Part shown: piece by piece, positions 6,255 through 6,757 of the stretch
How the letters are laid out: every line of letters starts with the position of its first letter
How positions within the stretch are numbered: the stretch's first letter is position 1
From: Planctomycetota bacterium
GTDB lineage: Bacteria; Planctomycetota; Planctomycetia; Planctomycetales; Planctomycetaceae
Assembly (NCBI GenBank): GCA_029977045.1
Contig: JAPOLP010000300.1
Span: 1-6,757, forward strand
Length of the DNA stretch: 6,757 bases
Direction of reading: 5' to 3'
Program-made: the position numbers and the translations under genes
Notes under the pieces: model-generated
What the model was told of the DNA's origin: nothing
Databases searched by the model: none
Seen by the model: only the letters and a program-made list of their open reading frames with translations

Positions 6255-6757
6255 TCAGCGAGCGGACGCCGTGTCGCGTGCGTTCTGTTGGCCGTCCTTG
6301 CTGGAGTTCAGTTCTTCGTCCTCGCTTTGGCCCTCCTCGGCAGCGACAGGCTTCAGCGATTCCTCGCGAGCTTCCTCGACCGTGTCACGGGGGTTCAGGA
6401 TGACTTCGTCGCCCGCGTTCAGTCCGGCGTTCACGACAATGAACTGGTCGTTGGTGTCACCGAGATCAAGCGTGCGACGCTGCGGTCCATCAGGCGTCTC
6501 GACCCAGCAGGCGTAACCGTCGGCGAGTTCCAGGACAGCAGCGACGGGCACAGTCAGTACGTCGTGATACTCGGCGATGATCAGGTCGACTTCGGACGTC
6601 ATGCCCGGTTTCAGACTGAGGCCGTGTTCCGGGGCGAGCTTCACGATCGTGTCGTACTCGACGACGTTGCCGTTCCACCAGCCGGTTGGTTTTGTCACGT
6701 ACGCAATGGTGTCGACGGTCCCGTCCTGTACCGTGTCCAGCAGGTGCAGCTTTGCCT
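6255..6757 (-). CDS. MacA/HlyD-family periplasmic adaptor subunit, C-terminal part
   Basis: 166 codons plus the stop are in the window; the N-terminus (membrane anchor, helical hairpin, lipoyl domain) lies beyond the right edge. The visible part begins AKLHLLDTVQDGTVDTIAYV and continues through a beta-barrel segment with LKPGMTSEVDLIIAEYHDVLTVPVAAVLE, then WVETPDGPQRRTLDLG and VNAGLNAGDEVILNP. This is the usual ending of efflux adaptors (beta-barrel plus membrane-proximal domain). The last 42 or so residues are a charged, Glu/Ser-rich tail (for example SEDEELNSSKDGQQ) that looks disordered. The frame stays open from the stop to the right edge, so the GTG at 6698 is internal and not the start. 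It should link the permease to an outer-membrane channel. The direct downstream neighbour is the permease, 35 bp away. Confidence 0.88.
   Translation of the reverse strand, partial: AKLHLLDTVQDGTVDTIAYVTKPTGWWNGNVVEYDTIVKLAPEHGLSLKPGMTSEVDLIIAEYHDVLTVPVAAVLELADGYACWVETPDGPQRRTLDLGDTNDQFIVVNAGLNAGDEVILNPRDTVEEAREESLKPVAAEEGQSEDEELNSSKDGQQNARDTASAR

Noticed and set aside
5407..6516. A 369-codon open frame on the plus strand opposite the permease and adaptor
   Set aside because: It is codon-aligned with the permease and runs across two unrelated minus-strand genes and their gap. The translation shows no domain, so it is a shadow.
1..6757. CRISPR arrays, tRNA or rRNA genes, insertion sequences, attachment sites
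   Set aside because: No regularly spaced repeats, RNA-gene signatures, transposase motifs or long terminal inverted repeats were seen by eye on either strand.

Overview
The window reads as a moderately GC-rich chromosomal segment from a planctomycete. Three gene types point there. The large central gene joins a Ser/Thr kinase, a STAND-type NTPase, a helical solenoid and a SUMF1-like domain, a combination I associate with Planctomycetes. The gene at the left edge starts like the secreted PVC-type haem-binding dehydrogenases of that phylum. Starts are mixed ATG/GTG and Shine-Dalgarno signals are weak or variable. No genus can be named from this sequence alone.

All four genes lie on the minus strand, so the order of reading is from right to left. 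(1) 6757-6255: C-terminal part of a MacA/HlyD-like periplasmic adaptor, cut by the window edge. (2) 6219-4906: a complete MacB/FtsX-type ABC permease without an ATPase domain, 35 bp after the adaptor and probably in the same operon. (3) 4672-476: the 1398-residue kinase/STAND/solenoid/SUMF1-like protein, separated from the permease by 233 bp of non-coding DNA. (4) 250-1: the first 83 codons of an exported protein with a signal peptide and the start of a PVC-type dehydrogenase domain, 225 bp after the kinase gene and running off the left edge.

The adaptor and permease would form the envelope part of a tripartite efflux or export pump; their ATPase is not in the window. The giant kinase is predicted to cross the inner membrane once. 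Its kinase and NTPase would face the cytoplasm, and its solenoid and C-type-lectin-fold domain would be outside, which suggests a signalling receptor. Its SUMF1-like domain lacks the cysteine pair of true formylglycine-generating enzymes, so it is better read as a binding or sensor domain than as a sulfatase-maturation enzyme. A small hairpin just after the kinase stop codon and a cluster of complementary GTTCG/CGAAC elements ahead of the left-edge gene are the main non-coding structures seen. No tRNA, rRNA, CRISPR array, insertion sequence or attachment site was found.
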